This document shows, piece by piece, positions 12,101-22,943 of a DNA stretch of 61,967 nucleotides. Made by a program: the position numbers and the translations under genes. Location: assembly GCF_000090795.2 (NCBI RefSeq), contig NW_003546624.1, positions 26,879 through 88,845 on the forward strand. Reading direction: 5' to 3'. The DNA is from Amphimedon queenslandica. Lineage: Eukaryota; Porifera; Demospongiae; Haplosclerida; Niphatidae. A model generated the notes under the pieces. It was not told the origin of the DNA. It did no database searches and worked only from the letters and a program-made list of their open reading frames with translations. How positions within the stretch are numbered: position 1 is the first letter of the stretch; every line of letters starts with the position of its first letter.

Positions 12101-13846
12101 TGATGGGCGGAGTCTCTTTAGAAGCCACACCTTCTTCTGTATTACTGTTCCTTCTATACTTTGGCTTACGGCCTCGTTTCTTCTTTACGGGCGGAGCCGA
12201 AGATGAAGGCAGAGCTGAAGATGAGGGCAGGGCTAATGATGTGGGCGGAGCTGGTAAAGTGGGAGGGGCATCGAGAGCCGAGAGATCCGATGACGATGAA
12301 GTTGGTGTGACTGATTGCTCGGGCAGAACGAGACGATCCTCTAGAGGCGTTGAAGAGAAATGATTGTAACTCGACTGATGATAGTTGAGACCAGTTCTAC
12401 TCTCATACTCTCTACCACAGACACTGCACTTGAATACAGGGCAGGCCTAGAGGAAGAGAAAGGAGGAAGAAAGAGAGAAAGATGAAAGATTAACTTATCT
12501 AGTTGATGCAAAGAATGAAAAACAAACAAAAACAAAATAAAATATAAAACCAAGAGAGAGAGAGGGAGAGAAAGAGGAGGAGGAGGAGAGAGAGAGGGAG
12601 AGAGAGAGAGAGAGAGAGGGGGGGGGGAGAGAGAGAGGGGGGGAGAGAGATAGAGAAGAAGAAGAGGAGAATAGCTCACTCCAGCACAGCGAGGATAATG
12701 ATACTGCATGCCACCAATACTGCTACACTTGTATTCACATTTCTATTGAGGAAGGAAAAGAAAGAGATATACTCCATTAAATGTATTACACATACACACA
12801 ATTGTATACATTCATCGATGATTAATGTTAATTTATTATCAATTAACACAAGCTAACTTCATAATTTGGACATTTTAGCAAGATCTTCTTAGTCTTCTTC
12901 AAAAACGTTTTCCACTGCGCAGTGAGTTCTCTTAAATGCTTCTGCAGTATACAAAGTTATACAGAAATATACAGAAATGAAAAGGCATCATAGTACAATA
13001 ATATACAAAAATATACAAATTTACAATGTCCTGGATGGGTGCCAAATAAAGTCATTAGCTATTATACAACAAAATATCACACTATGCAAAAAGCTACAAA
13101 CAACATACATGTAGTACATGTACAATAATTAGTACAAGCATTTATTAGTTTTTAGCATGAACTTTGGGTTGATTGATCAATTATTATTACGAAATAGTCA
13201 CTTTTATAGTGAAATGACTTTTAGGAATTGAAGCATGCAGAATGCCAGGTTATCTCTTGTTCGTAGATAATTGGGTGAAGCAAACTGGAAATAATGGTTA
13301 CACTGTACATAGGACTATCAGAATATAAGAATAAACTAGATCAAGTGACTGAATCCATTGGTACATGGACCAGTGTAGTTTTTCATAATACATGTACATG
13401 TCAATATCAAGGAAGAATAATGTACATATATGCATAGAAAAGTACTGTTGGTATTCTATACATTATCATTATTATATTATGATTATTATTGTTATTATTA
13501 TGCCAAGAGTACTTTTGTTATTATTATTATTATAAGTGGAATGTGCTGACTCGAATGTTTCATGAATAAAGATGAATTACATGTACATTTACATGTACAT
13601 ACATGTATGGATGGACAGTTTTAGTAAATTCTTCAATAAAACTAACTGGAGCTCTTGCTAGAGAGTGAGTAGAACTTAAAATGATTTTTAATCAGTAATT
13701 AGTCACTAATTATGTGGGTGTGGTACAACGGATTAATTGATTATATGTATTATGTAAAATAGAACATGATCCACTAAAATACAAAAGAAGTTCGATACCT
13801 TAAACTCTTTTGAGTAGTCACAATTTGCACTATCGTCGCTCGCCAT
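3258..13846 (-). CDS. GTF3C2: GTF3C2/TFIIIC110-like WD40 protein with N-terminal zinc fingers and AT-hooks
   Basis: Twenty-seven exons give one open frame of about 1,684 residues from an ATG at 13846 to a TGA at 3258. Exons: 13799-13846, 12858-12941, 12680-12742, 12072-12446, 11853-11996, 11706-11795, 11238-11449, 10839-10914, 9163-10785, 8766-8906, 8611-8703, 8029-8286, 7881-7943, 7731-7823, 7107-7208, 6565-6710, 6219-6302, 5929-6136, 5481-5563, 5083-5191, 4961-5025, 4691-4881, 4470-4637, 4297-4371, 3935-4140, 3313-3556, 3258-3268. The C-terminal half matches human GTF3C2, the TFIIIC subunit that helps recruit RNA polymerase III to tRNA genes: FVGGPVWSMDW, AHSWGAIRGLKWCPSG, LGLLAAACSDG, GQCLCLDWIPGG, then GHTGPVRCLAWCP followed by DKWCFVWDLRQP (WD repeats). 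The N-terminal half has alternating finger pairs (C-x2-C...GMKYHYTRC and C-x2-C...GLxYH...H), AT-hooks (KKKRGRKPK, SKRGRKK), acidic runs and RGRGRG repeats in the 541-codon exon. The fingers recall ZNF512-type proteins. Two adjacent genes cannot be fully excluded without cDNA. Confidence 0.82.
3587..3852 (-). mobile_element. Inverted-repeat (MITE/SINE-like) element in a GTF3C2 intron
   Basis: The ends are imperfect inverted repeats: ATTTCCTTAAATAAAAGC at 3591 and, inverted, GGCTTTTATTTAAGGATAT near 3850. Between them, on the minus strand, lies GGTTCAAATCTCGC, a good match to a Pol III B-box, but no convincing A-box or tRNA cloverleaf. Probably a non-autonomous element. Related CAAATAAAAGCC fragments occur at 34408-34640. 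Confidence 0.5.
5194..5270. repeat. (GA)n microsatellite beside a splice acceptor
   Basis: Interrupted GA run. Read on the minus (gene) strand it forms the CT tract just upstream of the acceptor of exon 5083-5191. Confidence 0.9.
5690..5850 (-). repeat. Dispersed ~177-bp repeat, degenerate copy
   Basis: Contains CGGAATCAGCTTAAGCTTTC followed by ACACAACATAAGAACAT, the reverse-orientation core of the family. Intronic. Confidence 0.6.
7296..7690 (-). repeat. Dispersed ~177-bp repeat, about two monomers, inverted
   Basis: Reverse-orientation landmarks occur at least twice: TCGGAATCAGCTCAAACTTT, CATAAGGACATCAATATG and GGGTGATTTCGAAGCCATTT. Lies in an intron of the GTF3C2-like gene. Confidence 0.75.
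11574..11705. repeat. ACATGT repeat and CT-rich tract
   Basis: A TACATGTACATGTAC array is followed by about 110 bp of TCTC/CCCC pyrimidine tract, ending at the splice donor of exon 11706-11795 of the minus-strand gene. Non-coding. Confidence 0.8.
12551..12660. repeat. GA/GGA-rich microsatellite tract
   Basis: Compound purine tract in a GTF3C2-like intron, including a run of nine or more G. Confidence 0.9.
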
Positions 13847-14488
13847 GAATTACCTAACGAAAGAGAAAACAAAAAATAATAATCAACTTCAAATGGCTGA
13901 GTGAGCCTTTGTTGGTCTAAAATAAAAATTATAATCCTAAAAAGTATCTTTTAATGCAAGGAGTACATTATTTCTACTGATATCATCAGTAAAACAAAGG
14001 GCTCTGATGAAGCCTGAAGGATTTCGAACTAAATCTACGAGAGACATCTATGAAAGGGGGTCATTGACAAGTCATGGCCTAGGGGGGAAGTGAAGAAAAT
14101 AGGGCGTTAAAACCTTCGTGGAGGAGAAACGAGAGGATTGATGGCCTTCATGCACTGCTCATAGCCTGGAGGGGAGCCGGGGGAATAGACTGAGGGAGAT
14201 TTCGCAGGTGATGAGGGGAAGGAAAAGGAAAAATAAGTGCCGGTAAAAACTCACTTTTTCTTCCAATCAATGGAAATCAATCAATGAATATCTACATACT
14301 CGTGAATATCATTAGCGGTACGGATAATATGCGGAGTAAAATACGGAATTGGAAATTTTGTCTGAGCATGCGCACAAGTTTGGCGCGAGATTCAAAAAGT
14401 TAAAAAATATTGGCGGAAATATACTGGTCCGTATACTAAAAAATAGGCGTGGCTGCCCAGTCAGCAATTGCTGAGTTTGTAATTTGCA
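13847..14488. promoter_or_regulatory. Divergent promoter region, GTF3C2-like / VPS9 GEF
   Basis: A 642-bp head-to-head spacer between the two start codons. It contains an NRF1-like half-palindrome, GAGCATGCGCAC (14364-14375), immediately followed by an E2F-like TTTGGCGCG (14379-14387), typical of CpG-type housekeeping promoters. No coding exon is seen. Promoter function is inferred from gene orientation and these motifs. Confidence 0.55.
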
Positions 14489-17400
14489 ATGGAGGTTTCG
14501 GAGATCTCTTTCTTGAGAAATAAGGTGGTGGAGGTAAGAAAAAGAGAAGGAGAGACAAGGAAACCTTTCCCTTTTTCTAGCCGGAGGTTTTTGTAATCGA
14601 GGGAAAGAGTTTTCTAGAGAAAATGAGACACACGAGCTGTTTCGATCTAGTGAGACGGATCAAAGCATTCATCAACGCCTTTACTGAGATGGAGGGAAAG
14701 CACAATCCGGACCAGTTCTCTTCCAAGCTTCAAGGATTCTTAGATGTAAGGAAAGGATTTGAATTTGAGGGTGTGACACTAGTTTATTACAAACAGAGGG
14801 TGTGGCTAAGATTAATTTCAATTAATATGTCAAAGGAATTATTTTTTAATTATTAATTCTATAGGAAATTAATTTGGTGATTCAGGATCACTCCCAATGG
14901 AGGGACGAGGATGAGGTTGGGATTAAAAAAGCTATGGAGGCACTGGAAAGGTAATTGATATTATTATTTCATGGATATTATTATTCTGTTTTTTGTTGTT
15001 TAATTTTAAATTTTAAAGGTATCTCTTGACAAGGCTGTATAGCACTGCGTTTTACCTTCCAACATCTACTGACGCTGAAGATGTAAGTATATACATGTAT
15101 ATGTGTATTGTACATGTACATACATGTATACCGTATGGCACTTTACTTTGGCTTAAGGGTAAGAAGCACTTCTATAGTTTAGCTACTGCAATTTGTGATC
15201 AAAATCCCCAATTATTAAAACCATCAATCATTAATAGACATAATATGCATGATATAATATACATGTACACAGCATTTATAAATTAAAAGTGACAAATGCA
15301 ATTTGTATTTCTAAAATAAAGTGTCCCCAAATTAAAGTGCTACACTGTATATGCAACTATGAGTGTGCATGTACATGTACATTTATATGTTATATTATGT
15401 GTACATGTACTTATACATGTATATTTTAGGATGAGAGTTTTTATTATCGTGTCAGATTACTTCAATTTCTGCAACCCGACCACTTAGACCTTCCTAAAAG
15501 GTAATAAATAAATAAATAACAAAAAAAAAATAATAATAATAAATAATTAAATAATAGAGTATAATAATAAATAATAATAAATAATAGAGTATGATAATAA
15601 ATAATAATAAATAATAGAGTGTAATAATAAATAATAAATAATAATAGAGTATAATAATAAATAATAATAAATAATAATAAAGAACAGAGTATAATTCTGA
15701 TGCAATGTTGATATACTCGTGTCACTCATGCCTCTATCTGATGAGTCAGCAAACATCCACTCATGATGTATACACACACACACTACACACACTTGCTCTA
15801 TAGCTACTTGTGTTGGCTGTTGTGCTGGTGACGTGGAGTATTGCTTCATATGTTAGTCATAACTTCTATTTATAAATATAAACATGAGCTAATATTACAT
15901 TTGCTTCGTTGTTTACTCCAGACTAGGAGCATGCAGCCGTTTAAAAATATTAGTGTAATGTTATGGCAATCATTATGTCAATTAAATGCTCATAACTTTA
16001 GAATTTTATGTCGGAATCAGCTCAAACTTTGTACACAGCATAAGGACATCAATGTTTATCAGAAAGTGTAATAAAAATTTGGGGTGATTTTGGAGCCAAT
16101 TTTTGGAAAAAACCATGGGCTATAGTCCATGCCTTTTTTCAAGATTTTCTATTTTTTAAAAAGTGCTCATAGCTCCAGAATTTGAACTCGGAATTGGCTC
16201 AAGCTTCCTACACAGCATAAGAACATCAATGTGTATCAGAAAATGTAATAAAAAGTTTTTCCCCTTCATCGCATTTTTTTACCATTTTTTGACATGGCAG
16301 TCTTGAATATACATTTGAATACACACCATAGCAATAAAAGAACCATCTTTAAAATTAAATAAGAGCTAGAGTACATGTACATGTACATGTATAGTTATTT
16401 TTGGTTAGATGTCGTGTCGCTGTTTGGTTTGACCAGTTGATATTGTATGGGGAAAGAGGGAGGGGTAGAGTTCAGAGAACTTTTAACTGAAAATGTTATC
16501 ACAATTCCCATTGTTATTGTTAGCCTTTTAAAGTCTCCTCCTCTAGTTTTCATTTTCTATTCCTCATTAATACAATAATAACAATAACAATAATAATAAT
16601 AACAACCTGACTTGGTGGATTCAATTTTTATCTTACAAATCATATACGTGTATGCATGTATAAATGTTTGACTGTGTGGCTGATTTTAATTAAAGCTTCC
16701 TAAATCATGTTGTTTGAGTTTTTGCCAGTTTTCCTAAAAATTTTGTTGACTTAATCGAATAATTTTGATTATCTTTGATTCACCGTTTGTCATTTTATGT
16801 AGCTCATTCACCCCACGCATTGCAAGCTCTAGCACTGATCCATAATTACATGTATTTATCATTTAAATTCATTATTAAATAGAATGGAAGGGAGGGTATG
16901 GTGATATGTTAATGAGAGGAGGTAGAGAATGGAGGACTGGCTGTAAATATTTATCTGTATCATGAGTTGTGGTTTTGTCTATATAAAGGAATGTATGTCA
17001 ACTTGGTCTGGCTTCAGTTTTGAAACAAACACTTTGTTTGTGGTCAAGACTCAAGAGAGAGGGAAGAGAGAGAGAGGGAGAGAAGGAGGGAGAGAGAAAG
17101 AGAGAGAGAAAGAGAGAGGGAGAGAGAAAGAGAGAGGGAGAGAAGGAGGGAGAGAGAAAGAGAGAGGGAGAGAAGGAGGGAGAGATAGAGAGAGGAGGAG
17201 GGAGGGAGGGAGGGAGAGAGAGAGAAGGAGGGAGGGAGGGAGAGAAAGAAAGATGGAGAGATAGAGTCAGAACAGATTTACATTGAGTAGCGCTTTACTC
17301 CTAGTAGTGATTCATATCAACTAGTTAGCAGTAAGAATTATTATTAAAATAAAATTTAATAGTAATTGTAGTATTTGTAATAATTACATGTCTGCATGTA

Positions 17401-20400
17401 CATTTATTCCATAAATTATGATTAATTAATTTTTCATAATTGTTTACTGCCTCTTTAATTAGTGATTATCAAATTGAATTTGAAAATAAGCTCTCACATT
17501 TCCTGTTTATGTCTAAACCCTCTCATCCCTCTCTCTCTCCTAATCTGTTATGACTTAAATACAATGGATCCTTTTATAAATATCACAATAGCGTCTAGAA
17601 CAACACACACACACACTCCACCAACCATTTTAGAACTAAGTACTAGGCAAACACAAACAAAATACACTTACTTCAGCTTTGTGATGATGATTCTTTGCTT
17701 ATTTTTGGAAACGGGGAAACAGTAATTGGAATTTACATATACAATTGTAGCTGTAATTTAACATGTACATTACTGCATGTACATGATGTACATTGTATCC
17801 TGTTTTTTGTTTATGTCCACGTTCTTATTTTCATTTTCTTTATTAGGAAATATAATCAGATCGCTTTTGAGATGGCTGCACAAGGTACAGTGTAATAGAG
17901 AGAGAGAGGGAGGGAGTGAGAGAGAGGGAGGGAGAGAGGGAGGGAGGAGGGGGAGAGGGAGAAAGGGAGAGAGATGATTATCTTTTTTTCATTTTTCATT
18001 CCAGAGTTTAGCAGGCTTGAGGAAGATTTGTTAAAATCCCCAAGAGAGAAGCTGGCATGCATCATTAATGCAGTCAAGATCGTCATCAGTATCCTCAATG
18101 CTTGTGTAACTAAATATAGTAACGGAGGTCCTACCCTTGTTACTAAACATAGCAACTGTTTGTTATTAATTATAGTTACCATTAGAGATGACATCATCTC
18201 CTATCAACCTTATGTTTATGTTATAGGCAAACAACTACCACCTTGTTGTTGTGATTGTCATGACACAAATATTTATTTATATTATAGCAGAGTGTATATG
18301 ATGGCCCCATGTGTATTGACTTTATATGGTGACCTCTTGGTGGCATGATAGAGCATGATGGAGCAGTTCATAAGGTCATGAGATCACATGATTATTTTTA
18401 CTCACTGGTTGTGTTGTTGTTATCAATATATTAGCAGCTAGTGTATTATTATTATTATTATTTATGTTATAATGTACAGTGTAAGTATGAGTTTTTATAT
18501 TGGGGCATTCAGTATGTAATACAGTGCACAATACTTGTGTATGTGTGTGTGTATTCATTTCAGTTTGTTTGTTTTTCTTATCGTGTTTCCTCCTTAACAG
18601 TATCACTCTATTTCGTTTTGTTTTTGTATTTTTCTCCTCTTTTTTTGTAATTTTAAGATTTGTTGAAATATTCCACAAGTGATGGTGGAACAGGTGAGCC
18701 TATTAATTACATGTAATCAATGTAATTTATTTATTTATTTATTTATTATTTTTATTGTGCAGGAGCTGATGATTTCCTTCCTTATATCATTTACCTAATT
18801 CTCCTTACATCCCCAAAGCACATCCATTCAAACCTAAGGTAAGAACAGAGAGAGAGAGAGAGAACAGTCCATACATGTAGTATGTGATTTCCTATACAAC
18901 TGAGATACTACAGACTATAGTTGCCACTAGCTGATACTAATTTCATGTGATGATTATTTCTATTACAAATGAGCCATTATGCTACACACAATGAGTCCTA
19001 TTGTTTATTCAATTATGATAGTTTGTGTGTGTTTGTACATGTACATCAGTGATTGGTTCTTATTTGTTAATAAAGCCATCATTGTGGCTACTGTCTGACA
19101 CTGCTGGTTGTCAATGACACTTACTAATTGCTACAATAATAGGCTCCATTTAGCCTGTCTGCATATGAGAGACTCTAAAAGTAAACTAATTCCTGTATTG
19201 AGAGGAATAGAGGGAGAGAGAGAGAGAGAAAGAGAGAGGGGGGAGGGAGGAGGAGAAATCAACCCAATTGTTTCATAAATTGGAGGCTTCGGAGTGAAAG
19301 TACATGTAATTATCAGTTTGTTCATACTTGGAGAAAGTTTACATTCTTTTCTCCTCTCGCCCTTATTACATGCAATGTAACTCGACTCCATTAGATTATA
19401 GGAGTTGCTTCATAGCTTTAGGTGGGGCTATTGTGACTATAGCTTATTGTGACTATAGCTTATTGTGCAATAAGTACAACTTCATTTTCCCTCTCACAAC
19501 TTGTGGGGTTAGAGGTGTGATTTGAGGTGTGATTTAATATCACAACTTGTGGGGTTAGAGGTGTGATTTGAGGTGTGATTTATGGCCAGACCCAATTAAG
19601 CTTGTGGTTGTGGTTCCTGACCAGGACTCACCTAACTGTTTCTACAGGTATATTAGAAGATTTAGAAGGCCAACCTCAATGACCAGTGAAGAAGCTTATT
19701 ACCTGACACAAGTGGTAAGTCAAAATATACATATGCTCTCTCTCTATCTCCTCTCCTCCTTCTCTCCCCCTTTTCTCATACTACATGTACATGTACATGT
19801 ATCCCATATTGCGGCATGCACATGCAGACCAGCTGCACTATGTACATGTATTTTGGGGGTGTGTGTGTGTGGCTGTGGCCCACCCACCTGTCTTTATTAT
19901 ATTGTGTATATGTGTGTGTGGTACAAGCTCATTCATTGTATTAATGAGTCTATTCATGGGTCCCTATGAGTGTGTATTATTATGTGTTGGGAGAGTTTGA
20001 TAGCAAATGTAACCCGATACATGATTGGCCTGGTGTCAGTCTCTCTCATGTGACATACCCTCTCATCATTCATTGCTAGCTAATAGGTTCATGTACATGT
20101 ACATCCAGACTCCAGACCTCTTCAGTTCCAGCTGCATGTACTTACTACATGCATTTAATTAATTATTTTAATTGTATTATCATACTAATATTTATATGTT
20201 TATTTGTACAGTGAAGCCATTTTGCTGTTATCATAGAGTTTAACCACAAACCAAGAGAAACCCTAAACCATTACATCTCCTTCTTTCTTTCCTCTCCCTC
20301 TCTCCTTGTTTTCATCCCTTGTTTCTCTCACAGGAAAGTGGTGTAATGTTTATAAGCACGCTGGACCATACCTCTCTCTCTATCACTGAGGAGGAATTCA

Positions 20401-22943
20401 AAAGGTACATAGCCATTGAATGTTAGGCACATGCTTAGCACATGTTTAGTACATCCTTTCCTTGAAGACCCACTGGCCACTAGTGGATGTGTACTACAGT
20501 ATAGTATTATGTAGTACATAATCTTAATAGTACTCTAGTTCTGTATTTCTAATTGAGCTGTAGTTTGTATATGTACATTGTTATGATGTTATTATGTACA
20601 TTATTATTGTATACTGGAGCAGTTCCTTCATTTACATGTAATAAGTTATACCTACTGGTATGTATATTTAGCAGTACATCAGCAATGTGATTGTGTGTGT
20701 GTTTTTATGTGTGAGCTTGCCTTATATATACTAGCTGAACATTCTTGGTATGTGTGTGGTCATATATAATATGTACTACATGTACTTTATTGGTGCTTGC
20801 ATTCTTCTTATAGCCAGGATTCTGGCTACTCCCTCATTTGTGCATGTAGTGTATTGGGCTAATGATAACTGTCTTTGGTCATTTATAAACCATATGCAAT
20901 TTGCCAGTCTTTTATAATAACTGAGATATAATGGACTATATATCAACCTCACATGTCATATACAAAATACTCCCTAAATACCCTCTACTACTTTCTTTTG
21001 ACTTTACTCATTCTTCTCTCTATCCCTCCTCTCCCTCTCTCTTCCTCACAGAGGGATGTCAGAGGCTGAAGACAAGATTAAGAATGGTAGAGATGTTCCT
21101 CGCCGGTTCTCAAAGGAGCAGGGAGGCTGGGAGAGGCTACTCGTTGACCTGGCAGCCACAAACCCTTCCTTTAAAGGTATCAGAAATGCATTGAGTACTA
21201 AACCTTAATATCACATACTCTTGGAAATGCATAGACAATTTTGTGTGCACATAAGCTCAATGCTCACTGACAAAATTTTAATCAAAATGATACATGTAAT
21301 TAATGATTATGATCAAGTTACATTTTGAAATTTCAGAAAGGGATGAGGTCCTTAGCCCTCTGCAAGAGGAAGAGAAGGAACTAGATGAGAGTAAAGGTCC
21401 TCGCTTGCCGACCATCAACGACTCCATTGGGTTCCCACAGTCTGAGAACTTTGAGGATGAGGAGGAGAGAGAAGGAGAGGAGGAGGAGGAGGAGGAGGAG
21501 GTAAAGGAAATGGTGGATACAGCAACTTCAGATAAGATGGAGGGAAGCTCCATCTCTCGTGGGCAACTACTAATGGCCACCATTAGTGACTGCTTACTGC
21601 CCAAACTGCTACAAAAGAAGTAATAGAAGAAATAATTAATAATCAAATACATGTGTACATGTACATGTACATGTTTTTCTCATGTATCATACAAATTACA
21701 TATCCATGTACATGTACATGTATATTTTATTTATCTATCCTCTCCTTCTTTCTCTTTGCTACAGATTTGAGGACATGACTGTGAGTGAGCTGAAAGAGCT
21801 TCATAATTGTAAGTCCCATGGTGATTGGTGATACACAAAAGATTAGTGGGCCCCATGTATGAGTAATCATACAGTAATTGTCCATGTATTATTGTTAATA
21901 ATGTTAATCCATCCATGCTTATCTAAACACATGGTCATGATTATTGCTAATTTAGGAAGTAAGTTGGGACAGCACTCTCTGTTAGTTTGATACATTTGAG
22001 TAAACTAGGACTGATTGCTCTCCCTCTCATTTTTATCATTCTCTCTCTCTAATGACAATGTAAATGTACATGTACATGTAGTACATGCAAGTATGTGTAA
22101 ACAGTGTACATGTACATGTACACAGTTATGTATACACAGCTGCTCCTCTGTATATTAGTGTTGTTGAACCTAGAGCTATGTTTGTTTATCCTAGTGCATT
22201 ATACTTTCCATTTCTCCATCATCTCTTCTCTCTCACTCTCTTTCTTATGTCCATTTAATACTAAGCTACTTTTCTCCTCTTGTAAAAGCCTAGCTTCTCA
22301 TATATCTCTTATACCCACATGTGACATCTCTGCCTTCCATTGTTTCTTGTGTACTAGTAATTGTTTGTCATTGAGCTTGGTCCAGTAGCCCATGTATCAT
22401 AAATTTGCACCATGCAAGCTCTGAAAGGTTCTCCGCTATTTCTTCCTTATAAGGTTTAAGGGGAATGTTATCAAGCTGGTTTATACATTAACAGTCCTTT
22501 GGTCGGGTTTAGCAGATTCTGGTGATAAGTCTTTTAAGCGACACAGACTTGTGTCTCTCTACCTTCCTCACTCTCTCCCTCCCTCCCTCCCTCTCTCCCT
22601 CCCTCTCTCTTTCCCTCCCTCTCTCCCTCCCTCCCTCCCTCCCTCTCTCTCTCTAGTTCATGACCAGCTGGTTCCTTCTCTTTTATTTCTGTCTATTGTT
22701 AGTCACCCTGTTACATTACAATGACATGTAGCCTGCACCTGTGTCTCTGGTCCATGGTTGATACATTTCCCTCCATTTTATTGTTTTGCTTGTCTTGTGT
22801 CCAGTTGCTGTGTGACTCCAGTGATTTTTTGTTATTTATATACTCACTGGCAAGTATTAATTTTAGTTTTTTCTAATTGTGTCACAGGTTATAAGACATT
22901 AGGGAGTAGATTAGAGGGGTTGAAAGAAGAGAGACCGTCTTAA
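14489..22943 (+). CDS. VPS9-domain Rab5 guanine-nucleotide exchange factor (Rabex-5/VPS9a-like)
   Basis: Fifteen in-phase exons encode about 436 residues: 14489-14533, 14581-14745, 14865-14950, 15019-15082, 15430-15500, 17847-17884, 18005-18088, 18658-18693, 18763-18838, 19648-19714, 20334-20404, 21052-21176, 21337-21619, 21765-21808, 22888-22943. The helical-bundle-plus-VPS9 core is clear: SPREKLACIINAVKIV, then GADDFLPYIIYLILL, then HIHSNLRYIRRFRRP with TSEEAYYLTQ. This is the Rab5 GEF fold that activates Rab5/Rab21 on early endosomes. The Asp of ADDFLP and the Tyr of SEEAYYLTQ sit where the catalytic residues of the family lie. An acidic linker (EEEREGEEEEEEEE) and a C-terminal helix follow. 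Unlike animal Rabex-5 there is no N-terminal A20 finger; the N-terminus (FLEKMRHTSCFDLVRRIKAF) resembles plant VPS9a instead. Confidence 0.85.
15545..15690. repeat. TAATAATAAA-rich microsatellite with AGAGTATAATAAT units
   Basis: Several imperfect ~30-40-bp units of ATAATAATAAATAATAG followed by AGTATAATAATA. Confidence 0.85.
15950..16270 (-). repeat. Dispersed ~177-bp repeat, two monomers, inverted
   Basis: TCGGAATCAGCTCAAACTTT, CATAAGGACATCAATGT and GGGGTGATTTTGGAGCCA recur. The second monomer starts near 16160. Confidence 0.8.
17050..17265. repeat. GAGA/GGGA purine tract
   Basis: About 215 bp of nearly pure purine with internal GAGAAGGAGGGAGAGAGAAA units, which generates spurious charged ORFs in two frames. 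Confidence 0.95.
19495..19581 (+). repeat. 46-bp direct tandem duplication
   Basis: Two essentially identical units starting at CACAACTTGTGGGG (19495 and 19541). Intronic, just upstream of the acceptor at 19647. Confidence 0.9.
22560..22655. repeat. CCCT/CTCT pyrimidine tract
   Basis: About 95 bp of CTCCCTCC repeats in the last intron of the VPS9 gene. Confidence 0.9.

Larger units (their letters stand above)
15501..17846. other. Long intron of the VPS9 gene, repeat-filled
   Basis: A 2.3-kb intron with no supported coding sequence. It holds a TAA-type microsatellite (15505-15690), a copy of the dispersed ~177-bp repeat (15950-16270, inverted), an ACATGT array (16372-16392) and a GGGA/GAGA tract (17050-17265). 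Confidence 0.7.

Noticed and set aside
17020..17286. Highly charged Arg/Glu ORFs
   Set aside because: Both frames only translate a GAGA/GGGA microsatellite inside an intron.
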